Positions 33,772 through 41,778 of a stretch of 64,000 bases of DNA are shown piece by piece (positions within the stretch are counted from its first letter, which is position 1; each line of letters opens with the position of its first letter). Below the pieces are notes generated by a model, which saw only the letters and a list, made by a program, of their open reading frames with translations, was not told the DNA's origin and searched no databases. Source of the stretch: Microbacteriaceae bacterium (GTDB taxonomy: Bacteria; Actinomycetota; Actinomycetes; Actinomycetales; Microbacteriaceae). Made by a program: the position numbers and the translations under genes. The stretch is from contig JAIXWK010000002.1 of the NCBI GenBank assembly GCA_027491295.1, forward strand, positions 370,032 to 434,031, read 5' to 3'.

Positions 33772-36534
33772 ATGAAGCTTAAAAATTCGAAGCTAGCATC
33801 GATGCTAACTTCCGCAGTGCTTCTAGCTACATCCCTGGTTACATTCGCTGCGGCTCCTGCAAGTGCAGACGCCCCGGCTCCAGCAATCCTGTTCGACTAC
33901 GAATCAAACACCGTAGGCATGAACGGCTGGGGCAACGTGCTCGGCTACACCTCTGCCAACGATGGATCAGCGTGGGGCAACTATGTCCTTGCTGCCGATC
34001 AGGCCGGTGGGTCATCCTATGGAACCAAGATGGTTAAGGGCCAGAAGGGTAACGCCGTCTCCAACACTGCAGTCGGCAGCATTGCCAACGGCTCAAGCTT
34101 GATTTCCTCCACCACCCGCACCGTAACTATGAGGTTCTATGCCGCTGAGGCAGGAAAGACCGTTCAACTGCAGGTAACCAAGGACGACTACTCAGGCGCT
34201 CAGAACGCAACGGCGTCGGCAGTCACCTCTGTGGGCTGGCAGACACTTACCTTCGTGTTCTCAGCAGGAATTGACTTCACTCAGTCTTTCAACAGGGCAA
34301 ATGTGTCGTATGACATCGGCTCAACCGTTGGTGGCAACTCCAGCGCTAACTATGTCTACTTCTACGATGACGTGTCCTTCAACAGCGCGCCTTTGGCACC
34401 ACCTACTTTGTATAACTACGAGTCAAACACCGTGGGTATGAACAGCTGGGGCAACGTGCTGGGCTACACCTCTGCGGGCGACAACACTGCGTGGGGTAAC
34501 TACGTAAACGCTGCCGACCAGGCCGGTGGTTCAGCAACTGGAACCAAGATGGTTAAGGGACAAAAGGGTAACGCGTCCTCCAACACCGCTATCAGCGCTG
34601 ATGCGCTTGGAAGCGGTGCGAGCTTGATCTCCTACCAAAACCGCTCGGTAACCATGAACTTCTACGCACCAGCAGCCGGCAAGACTGTTGTGCTTGGTGT
34701 TCAGACTGTTGACTACTCAGCGACCTTGACCACTTCTGCAACCGCAACCACAACTGCGGGTTGGCAGACCCTAACCTTCACCTTCCCAACCAGCGCAAAC
34801 TACGCGGTGGAGTGGAGAAGGGCATGGGTTGCCTATGAGCCAGAGCGAACCACTGGCGGTGGAAACTTCCCAGACAACGTTTACTTCTATGACGACGTTG
34901 CATTCAACGGAGCAACCCCTGCTGGACTAACGGTTCAGAACTCAGGATTCACTTTGGTGACCACTTTGTCTCAGGCTGTCCAGTACACCTTCGAGACCAA
35001 GCCAGCTAGCTGGGAAGCTTTCGAAGGCGCATCCGGTGACCTCGTTGCAACCCCAGCTGGTGCTAACGCGCCTACCGGCACCAATAGCGGTTATATCACC
35101 GAATCTCCAGCTGCACAGACTTGGGCTGGATTGACCGTTGATGTTCGTAGCTCGACCGAGCTAGTCTCGGCAACCAGCAAGATTGTGCAGCTGAGAGTCA
35201 AGGCACCTACCTCGACCACCAGCGTCACCATCAAGCTGGAGGCACCGGGCAATGACCCAGGTGGCTCGACTCCGAACCTATATGTTCAGCAGAGCGCAAC
35301 CGCTGGCACCACCAGCTGGCAGGTTCTAACCTTCGACTTCACCTCGCCTTCGGCAGGTAACTACACCGAAGGTTCCAACTACACCAAGATTGTGCTGTTC
35401 TTCAACTTGGGAACCGCTGATCCAAGCGGACAAACGCTGTACTTCGACGACCTTGCATTTACCCCTAACGCGGTAACTCAGGCTCAGGCCAGTGCTGCAC
35501 CTAGAACCGGTGAAAACAAGGGCAACTACCCACACATTCGTTTGGAGAAGTCGTTCTTGGACACCAACCTGGATGCAACCTGGTGGGATGGCGTTTGGCA
35601 GTACCGCGACGAGGACACCAGAGCGTACCTAAAGTACATTCCGGTTCGAAGCACCTTCAAGCTGACCTACACCGTCACCGACGCAGATGACAAGCCAATG
35701 GCTAACGCCCTGGTGACTCTGATCGTGAATGCGAACTACTCATGTGCGAAGACCTTCTTCATGTATGAGAACTCGCTTATCGGTCCAGACGACTGTGCCG
35801 GTAACGGTGAAACCCAGTTGCCTGCAAAGCGCACCGACGCCGACGGTAAGGTCACCTTCGTGTTGACCAACACCAACGCCGAGGGTGAGAAGATGCCTAC
35901 CAACCTAAATGGCACTCCAAACGGTAAGGAGCTTGGAACCAACATCAAGCCTCACCTAGTTGGAGCAACCAAGGAAGGTATCGACATGCTGTTCGCTCAC
36001 TTCGTTGAGCAGTCAGATGCCGCAAAGGTACTCACTACTGCCACCCAGACTGTGAAGACTGGCGTGCCTCACCTTGCTAACTTCCAGTTCCTTGATGAAG
36101 CCGGTAAGCCAATGGCAAACCAGTTGGCTGAGTACTACATCAATGGACCAGAGTCCAAGCAGGACTGGGTGCTAACCGATGCTCAGGGCCGTGTGCAGAT
36201 TCCAGTTCCAAACTCGACTAACGCAGAGGGAACCTCCGCAGTAGCCGTGTCTGTGAAGCGAACTGGTCGCCTGCCACTGACTGCCACCTCCATGGTTACC
36301 TGGGTACCAGGTGCCACCAAGGTGACCATGGCTCCAAGCAGCAACTCCGTTGAGGTAAAGATCGCAAACGCCGCAAACAAGAGCGTGAAGATCGTCGTCA
36401 ACGGAAAGTCATACGAGCGGACTCCAACCGCTGGTCTAGTGACCTACAAGCTCCCAGCAACTGTGGGCAAGGCGGTCATTCGAGTCACCATTGGCAAGAA
36501 GCTCTACGTCAAGGGTGTGACTGTAAGAAAGTAG
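33772..36534 (+). CDS. Large secreted protein with three carbohydrate-binding-like modules
   Basis: 920 residues from the ATG at 33772, which follows GAAAGGA; a TTG at 33754 falls within that ribosome site. Signal peptide 1-34. Two nearly identical modules of 173 residues (starting at 33901 and 34420) share 'YESNTVGMN.WGNVLGYTSA.D'. A third related module (about 34990-35470) contains 'LVSATSKIVQLRVKAP' and 'LYFDDLAF' and resembles the sandwich module of the largest GH16 enzyme. The C-terminal part (about 35540-36534) has Ig-like segments related to the preceding gene. No catalytic or sorting motif. Two LacI-type operators lie upstream and a strong terminator downstream. Likely beta-glucan binding (inference). 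Confidence 0.75.
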   Translation: MKLKNSKLASMLTSAVLLATSLVTFAAAPASADAPAPAILFDYESNTVGMNGWGNVLGYTSANDGSAWGNYVLAADQAGGSSYGTKMVKGQKGNAVSNTAVGSIANGSSLISSTTRTVTMRFYAAEAGKTVQLQVTKDDYSGAQNATASAVTSVGWQTLTFVFSAGIDFTQSFNRANVSYDIGSTVGGNSSANYVYFYDDVSFNSAPLAPPTLYNYESNTVGMNSWGNVLGYTSAGDNTAWGNYVNAADQAGGSATGTKMVKGQKGNASSNTAISADALGSGASLISYQNRSVTMNFYAPAAGKTVVLGVQTVDYSATLTTSATATTTAGWQTLTFTFPTSANYAVEWRRAWVAYEPERTTGGGNFPDNVYFYDDVAFNGATPAGLTVQNSGFTLVTTLSQAVQYTFETKPASWEAFEGASGDLVATPAGANAPTGTNSGYITESPAAQTWAGLTVDVRSSTELVSATSKIVQLRVKAPTSTTSVTIKLEAPGNDPGGSTPNLYVQQSATAGTTSWQVLTFDFTSPSAGNYTEGSNYTKIVLFFNLGTADPSGQTLYFDDLAFTPNAVTQAQASAAPRTGENKGNYPHIRLEKSFLDTNLDATWWDGVWQYRDEDTRAYLKYIPVRSTFKLTYTVTDADDKPMANALVTLIVNANYSCAKTFFMYENSLIGPDDCAGNGETQLPAKRTDADGKVTFVLTNTNAEGEKMPTNLNGTPNGKELGTNIKPHLVGATKEGIDMLFAHFVEQSDAAKVLTTATQTVKTGVPHLANFQFLDEAGKPMANQLAEYYINGPESKQDWVLTDAQGRVQIPVPNSTNAEGTSAVAVSVKRTGRLPLTATSMVTWVPGATKVTMAPSSNSVEVKIANAANKSVKIVVNGKSYERTPTAGLVTYKLPATVGKAVIRVTIGKKLYVKGVTVRK
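33901..34915 (+). repeat. Tandem 519-bp coding repeat (two module copies)
   Basis: Unit 1 starts at 33901 and unit 2 at 34420. Both DNA and protein are highly similar at the unit starts (ESNTVGMN, WGNVLGYTSA) and ends (VYFYDDV). Confidence 0.85.
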
Positions 36535-36553
36535 CCCTAGGGCGAAAGTAAAG

Positions 36554-36584
36554 AGCGGGTGGTTGTGATGACCACCCGCTTTTT
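36554..36584 (+). terminator. Rho-independent terminator
   Basis: AGCGGGTGGT pairs perfectly with ACCACCCGCT over a 7-nt loop, followed by TTTT. It lies 20 bp after the surface-protein stop and is the clearest terminator in the window. Confidence 0.9.
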
Positions 36585-36729
36585 GCAATTTAGCTGACCT
36601 GTTCCTTGTCACGGTGCAAATCAGGCTTCACATCGAGTAGTTGCTGTGAGCCATCACTGGGCTGTCAGCGCTGAAGCCGCGCACGAATCCTGGTGGGGTA
36701 AGAAATAAATCCTTGTCACCCTAAATCGG

Positions 36730-36735
36730 TATGCT
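36730..36735 (+). promoter_or_regulatory. -10 box TATGCT of the AspBHI-like nuclease gene
   Basis: TATGCT ends 6 nt before the ATG at 36742; no Shine-Dalgarno is seen. Confidence 0.45.
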
Positions 36736-36741
36736 GCAGTT

Positions 36742-38034
36742 ATGGGGAAATTCAGGTCTGGCAATATATACAGATATCCAGCACATCGTTCGCTTACAGA
36801 GACTATGTCTGACGGCCTTCCAAACTATTTCTTCGAAACGGCTCTTCCAGGAGCTGCTTTGCCGCTCTTGGAGAAGGGCATTAATCAGATCGCGCGAAAC
36901 CGAATAGCGGCGAACAGTGCTTACCCGGCAATCCTTATTGCTAGCTCACCTCAAAGCCGCGGTACCGAGTGGAATCCCTGGCATGACACCTTTGAGCCAG
37001 ATTTGGGCTATGTGCGATACTTCGGCGATGCTAAAAAACCAGGCAACCCTGCTCTCGCGCCCGGAAACAAAGTCTTACTGGAAGAGTTGGCTAAACACAC
37101 CTCCGGCGACCGAGACGCGAGATTAACGGCCTCGCCCTTTATCTTCTTTGAGCGCGTTTCGGTAGATGGACGTTCTTACGGAAACATTAAGTTTCAAGGA
37201 TATGGCGTGCTAGAAAAAGCAGAGCTCGTTACCCAATACAACCCAGGAATTGGGTACTTTACGAATTATGTGTTTACTTTTGCGGTTCTTAGCCTCGCCG
37301 CTGAAGACGAAACCCTGGACTGGGCATGGATCAATGAGCGAAGGCGGGCCCAAAGCCCCATAGAGAATTCGTCGGAAATAGCCCCAGCTTCCTGGAGAAC
37401 ATGGCAAAAAAGTGGCCGTGAAAAGATTGAGACAATCCGTCGAAGAGCCGCCCTATCGAAAGTGGAGTCGACAGATAATCAGCGACCCAAAAAGGGAAGC
37501 CGAGAGGAGAAATGCCTTACCGATGTATACCGTTTCTACTCTGCAGCGGGAAAACATCGTTTTGAGCTGTTGGCCAGTCGCGTTGTAATGAGCCACATCA
37601 ACACCAACGGAGGCAGCTACGCAGAGGGTTGGGTCACTCGAGGTAGTGGCGACGGTGGAGTGGATTTCGTTGGGAAAATTCGGCTCGGTTCGGGGTTCTC
37701 TTCGATGGATGTCGTGGTTCTTGGACAGGCAAAGTGTGAGGCACCCGATAAGCCGACCAATGGTGTTGCACTCGCTAGGACTGTTGCGCGCCTAAAAAGA
37801 GGGTGGATCGGCGCTTATGTCACGACCAGTTACTTTTCGAGACAATCTCAACTTGAGGTGATCGAAGACGCTTATCCTCTGATCAAAATAAGCGGGAAGA
37901 CTTTGGCGGAAGAAACCCTAAAGCTGGTCGAAGCCGGTGGATTCAAGTCGACGCTCGACTTTCTTGAGGTTCTCGAGTTGGAGTACCCGGAACGCATTCA
38001 GAATAGGCGACCGGACGAAATTCTAGATCTCTAG
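36742..38034 (+). CDS. AspBHI-like modification-dependent restriction endonuclease
   Basis: 430 residues. The N-terminal half ('NPWHDTFEPDLGYVRYFGDAKKPG' region, then 'FTNYVFTFAVL') resembles the SRA-like recognition domain of AspBHI/MspJI-type enzymes that bind 5-methylcytosine. The C-terminal half is an Mrr-type PD-(D/E)XK nuclease: 'GDGGVDF' with Asp308, and Gln329-Ala-Lys331 in 'GQAKCE'. Such type IV enzymes cut modified foreign DNA and need no cognate methylase; none is present here. The 3' end overlaps the convergent helicase gene by 12 bp. Recognition specificity is not predictable. Confidence 0.75.
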   Translation: MGKFRSGNIYRYPAHRSLTETMSDGLPNYFFETALPGAALPLLEKGINQIARNRIAANSAYPAILIASSPQSRGTEWNPWHDTFEPDLGYVRYFGDAKKPGNPALAPGNKVLLEELAKHTSGDRDARLTASPFIFFERVSVDGRSYGNIKFQGYGVLEKAELVTQYNPGIGYFTNYVFTFAVLSLAAEDETLDWAWINERRRAQSPIENSSEIAPASWRTWQKSGREKIETIRRRAALSKVESTDNQRPKKGSREEKCLTDVYRFYSAAGKHRFELLASRVVMSHINTNGGSYAEGWVTRGSGDGGVDFVGKIRLGSGFSSMDVVVLGQAKCEAPDKPTNGVALARTVARLKRGWIGAYVTTSYFSRQSQLEVIEDAYPLIKISGKTLAEETLKLVEAGGFKSTLDFLEVLELEYPERIQNRRPDEILDL

Positions 38035-39741
38035 GCTTCGCCTCAAGTGCCCTCTAAGGCCTTCGTCAACAACATAGAGAAATGTGCCTTTGATTCCTCT
38101 GGTCAGTAAAACTCTGTAAATGTTGATTACGTACGCAAGTAGTTCACTATCCGAAAACTTGAGACCCAACTTGGGGTTGTCCTCCTTGCCTTTCGTGTCG
38201 AAATACGAGTCTCTTTGAAAGGTGATGTCCCCCGAAATTGGATCGTAAGAGAGATCTCTTCCAATAACGACTCCAGCAAAGTTCAAGTCGTAACCCTGGA
38301 TTGTGTGAATGCTGCCCATTTCCCTCGGCGAAGTCGGGCTGTTCACCCAGTCAGTAATGGTCTGGTTCCACTGAATTTTGTGACCTTCGAGCTCGATGTC
38401 AATGGCTGATTTGTCTTTCTTAGACTTCCAATCCCAGGCATAGCCGGCGAGCATTCTCGAAAGACCAAACACTCTTTCTCGATCGTCCACGAGTTGCTTT
38501 AGCTCTTCAAATGACTCACAAAACTTGAATTCGTAAGGCCCAAAACTATTTAGCTTGTCCGGAGCATCACTCAAAAGCCGTCCAATGAAGTCAATGTAGT
38601 CATTGCCACCCTCGACCCGCATTTGTGACCTGAGCGGGAAGTGGCAGTGTGACTTTTTCGCGTCTGCAATTAGTTTTTCGGTCAGCAGGATTGGCAAGTC
38701 AGCTGGCTTGATTGATTGGGCAACATCCAAGAGCAGAACTTGATGTTTGCTCTTGGCTTTTATCCACTCAAGTTGAGTTGTCTCAAGTGAATCTTGCCCG
38801 AATAACTTTTCGTTGATCTCTCTAAACTTGAGGTTTTGCGCTGCAGATGATTGGTTTGCTCGCCTGCCAAGCCTGTGTGCTTCATCAACAATTATCAAAT
38901 CAAAATGTTCATCACTAACTCCAACGTCAAACTGGCTCATAACCATTGACTTTGACAGCCCAGGCGTCATTGCAAAAACATCAGAAATTGTCTTTCTCAG
39001 TGCCTGCTGAGGAATGACTATGGCCATCTTGAAATTCTGAAATAGCTGTTGGGTTGGGTAGTTGAAGAAATCGGAGAACATCGATTCCTGCTCCGCCGCT
39101 TCCGCGGGGGTGATTCTCGGCAAATCAGAGAGCAGTTTCATCAAATATATTGCGACAATAGTTTTTCCGGTTCCGGGGTCACCCTCGATCACAATGGACT
39201 CGTTTGTGCGTCCACCAATATCTTCAATAAGTTTCTCCAGAACTCCAGTGAGGGCCAAGGCTTGTTCAGAGTTCAGCGACTTAAATGGTGAGAACTTGAA
39301 TAAGTTGCTATTGACAATCTCTGGAATAGGACGAGAGAGCATTCCCTCTGCGACTAGCGACTGGAATAGCTCCTCAAATGATTCCCTGTAGGTCTCTCGA
39401 TCGAAATAGTTCGCTTCCGTTATGCCTGCATTTGCATTGAGAACCCGGTGCTTGCCATCGGCTGCAAAGTATTTAATCAACTGCGACTCAAGATCAAGGC
39501 AAACAGATTTGTTGAACTTGCGGTGGTTGATGATTTGAACGTGTTCTAGGTGCTGCTTCGATGGGCTCATAAGATGTTGCCCCAACCTCGTGGCCACATT
39601 CACGGTTTCGCCGACGTAGATTTCAGTCTGGTTGCTAATTGTGTAGACAACAGGCCAGTTATCACGTGCAGGGTCTGCCTGCTTCCAAAGCGAAACCGAA
39701 TCGGGCTCGAAAGGGAGTCGGTCGAAACTAAAGTCGGTCAT
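38023..39741 (-). CDS. GIY-YIG nuclease / DUF2075 superfamily 1 helicase-like fusion
   Basis: 572 residues from the ATG at 39741; the frame extends to 39810 but that overlaps the upstream MazG-like gene further. N-terminal GIY-YIG domain (about 25-115: 'VVYTISNQTEIYVGETVNVATRLGQH', catalytic-type Glu in 'DLESQLIKYF'). Then a DUF2075 P-loop ATPase with Walker A 187-194 (GDPGTGKT) and Walker B near 283-288 (IIVDEAH). C-terminal motifs include 'GSIHTIQGYDLNFAGVVIGRD', as in superfamily 1 helicases. Predicted to move on or remodel DNA/RNA and cut it; likely anti-phage. It overlaps the upstream pyrophosphohydrolase gene by 14 bp, so the two are coupled. Confidence 0.85.
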   Translation of the reverse strand: MTDFSFDRLPFEPDSVSLWKQADPARDNWPVVYTISNQTEIYVGETVNVATRLGQHLMSPSKQHLEHVQIINHRKFNKSVCLDLESQLIKYFAADGKHRVLNANAGITEANYFDRETYRESFEELFQSLVAEGMLSRPIPEIVNSNLFKFSPFKSLNSEQALALTGVLEKLIEDIGGRTNESIVIEGDPGTGKTIVAIYLMKLLSDLPRITPAEAAEQESMFSDFFNYPTQQLFQNFKMAIVIPQQALRKTISDVFAMTPGLSKSMVMSQFDVGVSDEHFDLIIVDEAHRLGRRANQSSAAQNLKFREINEKLFGQDSLETTQLEWIKAKSKHQVLLLDVAQSIKPADLPILLTEKLIADAKKSHCHFPLRSQMRVEGGNDYIDFIGRLLSDAPDKLNSFGPYEFKFCESFEELKQLVDDRERVFGLSRMLAGYAWDWKSKKDKSAIDIELEGHKIQWNQTITDWVNSPTSPREMGSIHTIQGYDLNFAGVVIGRDLSYDPISGDITFQRDSYFDTKGKEDNPKLGLKFSDSELLAYVINIYRVLLTRGIKGTFLYVVDEGLRGHLRRSLEI

Positions 39742-40048
39742 ACTTCGTGCTGACCCCTCGAGACTTGCTGACCGGGTACTTTTCCGCATTCTTCGAAATC
39801 TTTGCCGCAACTAATGAGTCCAAGTCAAAGTTGTATTTCTCCCCCAAGAGAATGCAGTAAGTCAGAACATCTGCTAACTCATCCGCTATTTCGGACGGAT
39901 TAGCGCTTTCCCCCCACTGAAAACATTCCAAAAGCTCCCCAGCTTCAATCGAGATGCTCTTCGCCAGGTTCTCTGGTGTGTGAAATTGCCCCCAGTCTCT
40001 GGCAGCAACAAATTGCCTGAGACTTTCCATAGTTTCTTTACTGACCAC
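39728..40048 (-). CDS. MazG-like nucleotide pyrophosphohydrolase
   Basis: 106 residues, the size of single-domain all-alpha NTP pyrophosphatases. Metal-binding residues are visible in 'SIEAGELLECFQW' (near 33-45) and 'IADELADVLTYCILLG' (near 54-69), matching ExxE...ExxD. It would hydrolyse (d)NTPs to monophosphates. The GTG start is favoured because TAGCCT lies 6 nt upstream; an in-frame ATG occurs six codons later. First gene of a two-gene unit with the GIY-YIG/DUF2075 protein, suggesting nucleotide manipulation as part of defence (inference). Confidence 0.85.
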   Translation of the reverse strand: MVSKETMESLRQFVAARDWGQFHTPENLAKSISIEAGELLECFQWGESANPSEIADELADVLTYCILLGEKYNFDLDSLVAAKISKNAEKYPVSKSRGVSTKYDRL

Positions 40049-40054
40049 GACTCA

Positions 40055-40060
40055 AGGCTA
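40055..40060 (-). promoter_or_regulatory. -10 box TAGCCT of the MazG-like gene
   Basis: On the minus strand TAGCCT ends 6 nt before the GTG at 40048, which decides the start. Confidence 0.5.
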
Positions 40061-40156
40061 TCCCGAGCTTTCGGGTATTTCGGCTCAAACCGTGCCTCAA
40101 TTTGTAGACGGAAGCTCATCTACCATGGCGAAGTCTTACGAAGAGAAATCTCGGGC

Positions 40157-40162
40157 TAGCCT
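40157..40162 (+). promoter_or_regulatory. -10 box TAGCCT of the MFS transporter gene
   Basis: TAGCCT ends 6 nt before the GTG at 40169. Confidence 0.5.
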
Positions 40163-40168
40163 TGTGAG

Positions 40169-41359
40169 GTGAATTACCCAACCGGCACCTCAGCCCGCAA
40201 CTCACTCTGGCTGATGTTCTTTGTTATGGGTGTTGTGTCCATGGCTTGGGTGCCACGTATTCCTGAGATTAAAGAAGCAAATGGGCTCAGCGATACTCAG
40301 TTTGGATTGGTGCTTATCTCCAGTTCTGTTGGAGCGGTGGTTGGAGCTCAGCTTGCCGGCAGATTGATTCACCGCTTTGGCTCTAGGCCGGCAATGTATT
40401 TCTCGGCCTTCGTGGTGCCTTTGGGTGTTGTGATCATGGCGTTGAGTAACTCACCCTTTGTTTTAGTGATTGGTTTGTTTGTGCTGGGATTCTCTTATGC
40501 TTGGCTTGATGTCGGGGGCAATGCCCAGGGCGTTGCGATAGAGAAGCTTCTCTCCAAGGGTTACATGGCTGCTTTCCATGGGATGTGGAGCTTGGGGACT
40601 TTGGTTGCCACTGTGTTTGGGGCAACGGTTGCTTATCTTTTGACCCCACAGCAGAACCTGTTGATAGTTGCGGGTGTTGGTTTTGTGGTGTTTTTGATTG
40701 CAGCTCGAAAGCTGTTGCCGCCTTCGATGGATGGTCACGCCGGTACTAATGATGAGGTGACTAGTAACTCGGTGCCGTGGTTTGCGCTTGCTACCTTGCC
40801 GCTTTGGTTTATGGGTATTGGAAGTGCTGCTTCGTTTATTGCCGAGGGGGCTGCAGCTGACTGGGGAGCGCTGTTGCTTCGCGACTGGATGGGTATCGAC
40901 AAGGGTTTCAATGCTTCGGCGTTTGCAACCTTTGGGTTTGCGATGTTGATTTCTAGGTTCCTGGGGGATCGTTGGCTGGAGCGCTTTGGCCCATACCGAG
41001 TTGTTAGGTATTTGGGTGTTGGTGGCGGTTTGGTGTGGGGAGCATCAATGCTGCTTGGAGTTTGGCTAAGTAGCGACCATGCACTTTTAGCGCTGGTGAT
41101 TGTGAACTTTGGTTTCTTCTGGGCGGGTATCGCTATTGGTCCGATGTTCCCCGCATTTATTGTCGGTGCCGCTGCGATTAAGGGAATCGCACCTTCTATA
41201 GGTATTGCCAGGGTTGGTGTGATCTCTATTGGTGCTTACTTCATTGGACCATCACTGGTTGGCATTCTGTCCGATGCCATTACATTGCCTTTGGCAATGC
41301 TGTATCCCGCTTTAGCTTTGGTTATAGCCGGATACTTGGCAAAGACTTTAAAGAACTAG
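40169..41359 (+). CDS. MFS transporter (YbjJ/FucP-like)
   Basis: 396 residues with 12 predicted helices. 'GRLIHRFGSRPAM' near residue 64 is the MFS motif A loop between helices 2 and 3. The arrangement and 'LGFSYAWLDVGGNAQGVAIE' near 108 resemble the fucose permease/YbjJ branch, which often moves sugars or small organic acids; substrate unknown. The gene looks G/T-rich on the coding strand (many TTG, GTT and GGT codons) compared with its neighbours. Confidence 0.85.
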   Translation: MNYPTGTSARNSLWLMFFVMGVVSMAWVPRIPEIKEANGLSDTQFGLVLISSSVGAVVGAQLAGRLIHRFGSRPAMYFSAFVVPLGVVIMALSNSPFVLVIGLFVLGFSYAWLDVGGNAQGVAIEKLLSKGYMAAFHGMWSLGTLVATVFGATVAYLLTPQQNLLIVAGVGFVVFLIAARKLLPPSMDGHAGTNDEVTSNSVPWFALATLPLWFMGIGSAASFIAEGAAADWGALLLRDWMGIDKGFNASAFATFGFAMLISRFLGDRWLERFGPYRVVRYLGVGGGLVWGASMLLGVWLSSDHALLALVIVNFGFFWAGIAIGPMFPAFIVGAAAIKGIAPSIGIARVGVISIGAYFIGPSLVGILSDAITLPLAMLYPALALVIAGYLAKTLKN

Positions 41360-41728
41360 TTACTCTGCGCAGTGAATGGCTTCGTCACCAAAGCCAATAA
41401 ACAATGCATCGAGTGTCTGAACCATGGCATCACCATCGCTGTCTGCGATGTTCTGGTTTAGGTAACTAGCAAGAGCGCTAATGCTGGCAGCCCACTGGGC
41501 TTTCTCGCCCTCTGATCCTTCGGAGGCAGCGGTTAGATCTGCTGCCGCCTTAGTGAATACCTCAGATGCGGATTCTGGGGTTGCCGCTGGGTCATCAAAG
41601 GTGAACATCATGGAGTCGATTGCGCCACCAATAAGGTCACAGCTCTCGGCATCGGTCATGGAGGGACCGGTAGCACAGCCAGTAAGAAGAGCAAGGGAAG
41701 ACAGTGCTGCGATGTATTTGATGTTCAT
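41360..41728 (-). CDS. Small lipoprotein, unknown function
   Basis: 122 residues. The N-terminus is a lipoprotein signal ending in the lipobox LLTGC (Cys18). The mature part is acidic and Ala/Ser-rich with two more Cys (near 30 and 120), possibly forming a disulfide. No family recognised. It is convergent and directly abutting the MFS gene stop. Confidence 0.65.
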   Translation of the reverse strand: MNIKYIAALSSLALLTGCATGPSMTDAESCDLIGGAIDSMMFTFDDPAATPESASEVFTKAAADLTAASEGSEGEKAQWAASISALASYLNQNIADSDGDAMVQTLDALFIGFGDEAIHCAE

Positions 41729-41778
41729 AGAAACCTTAGGTAGATGCGGTTAATGCTAGCGAGATAGGGCTTTGGTGA

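Noticed and set aside
36585-36741. Intergenic stretch between the terminator and the AspBHI-like gene examined for a tRNA or attachment site
   Set aside because: No cloverleaf and no matching repeat at the other end of the island (40.05-40.17 kb) was found.
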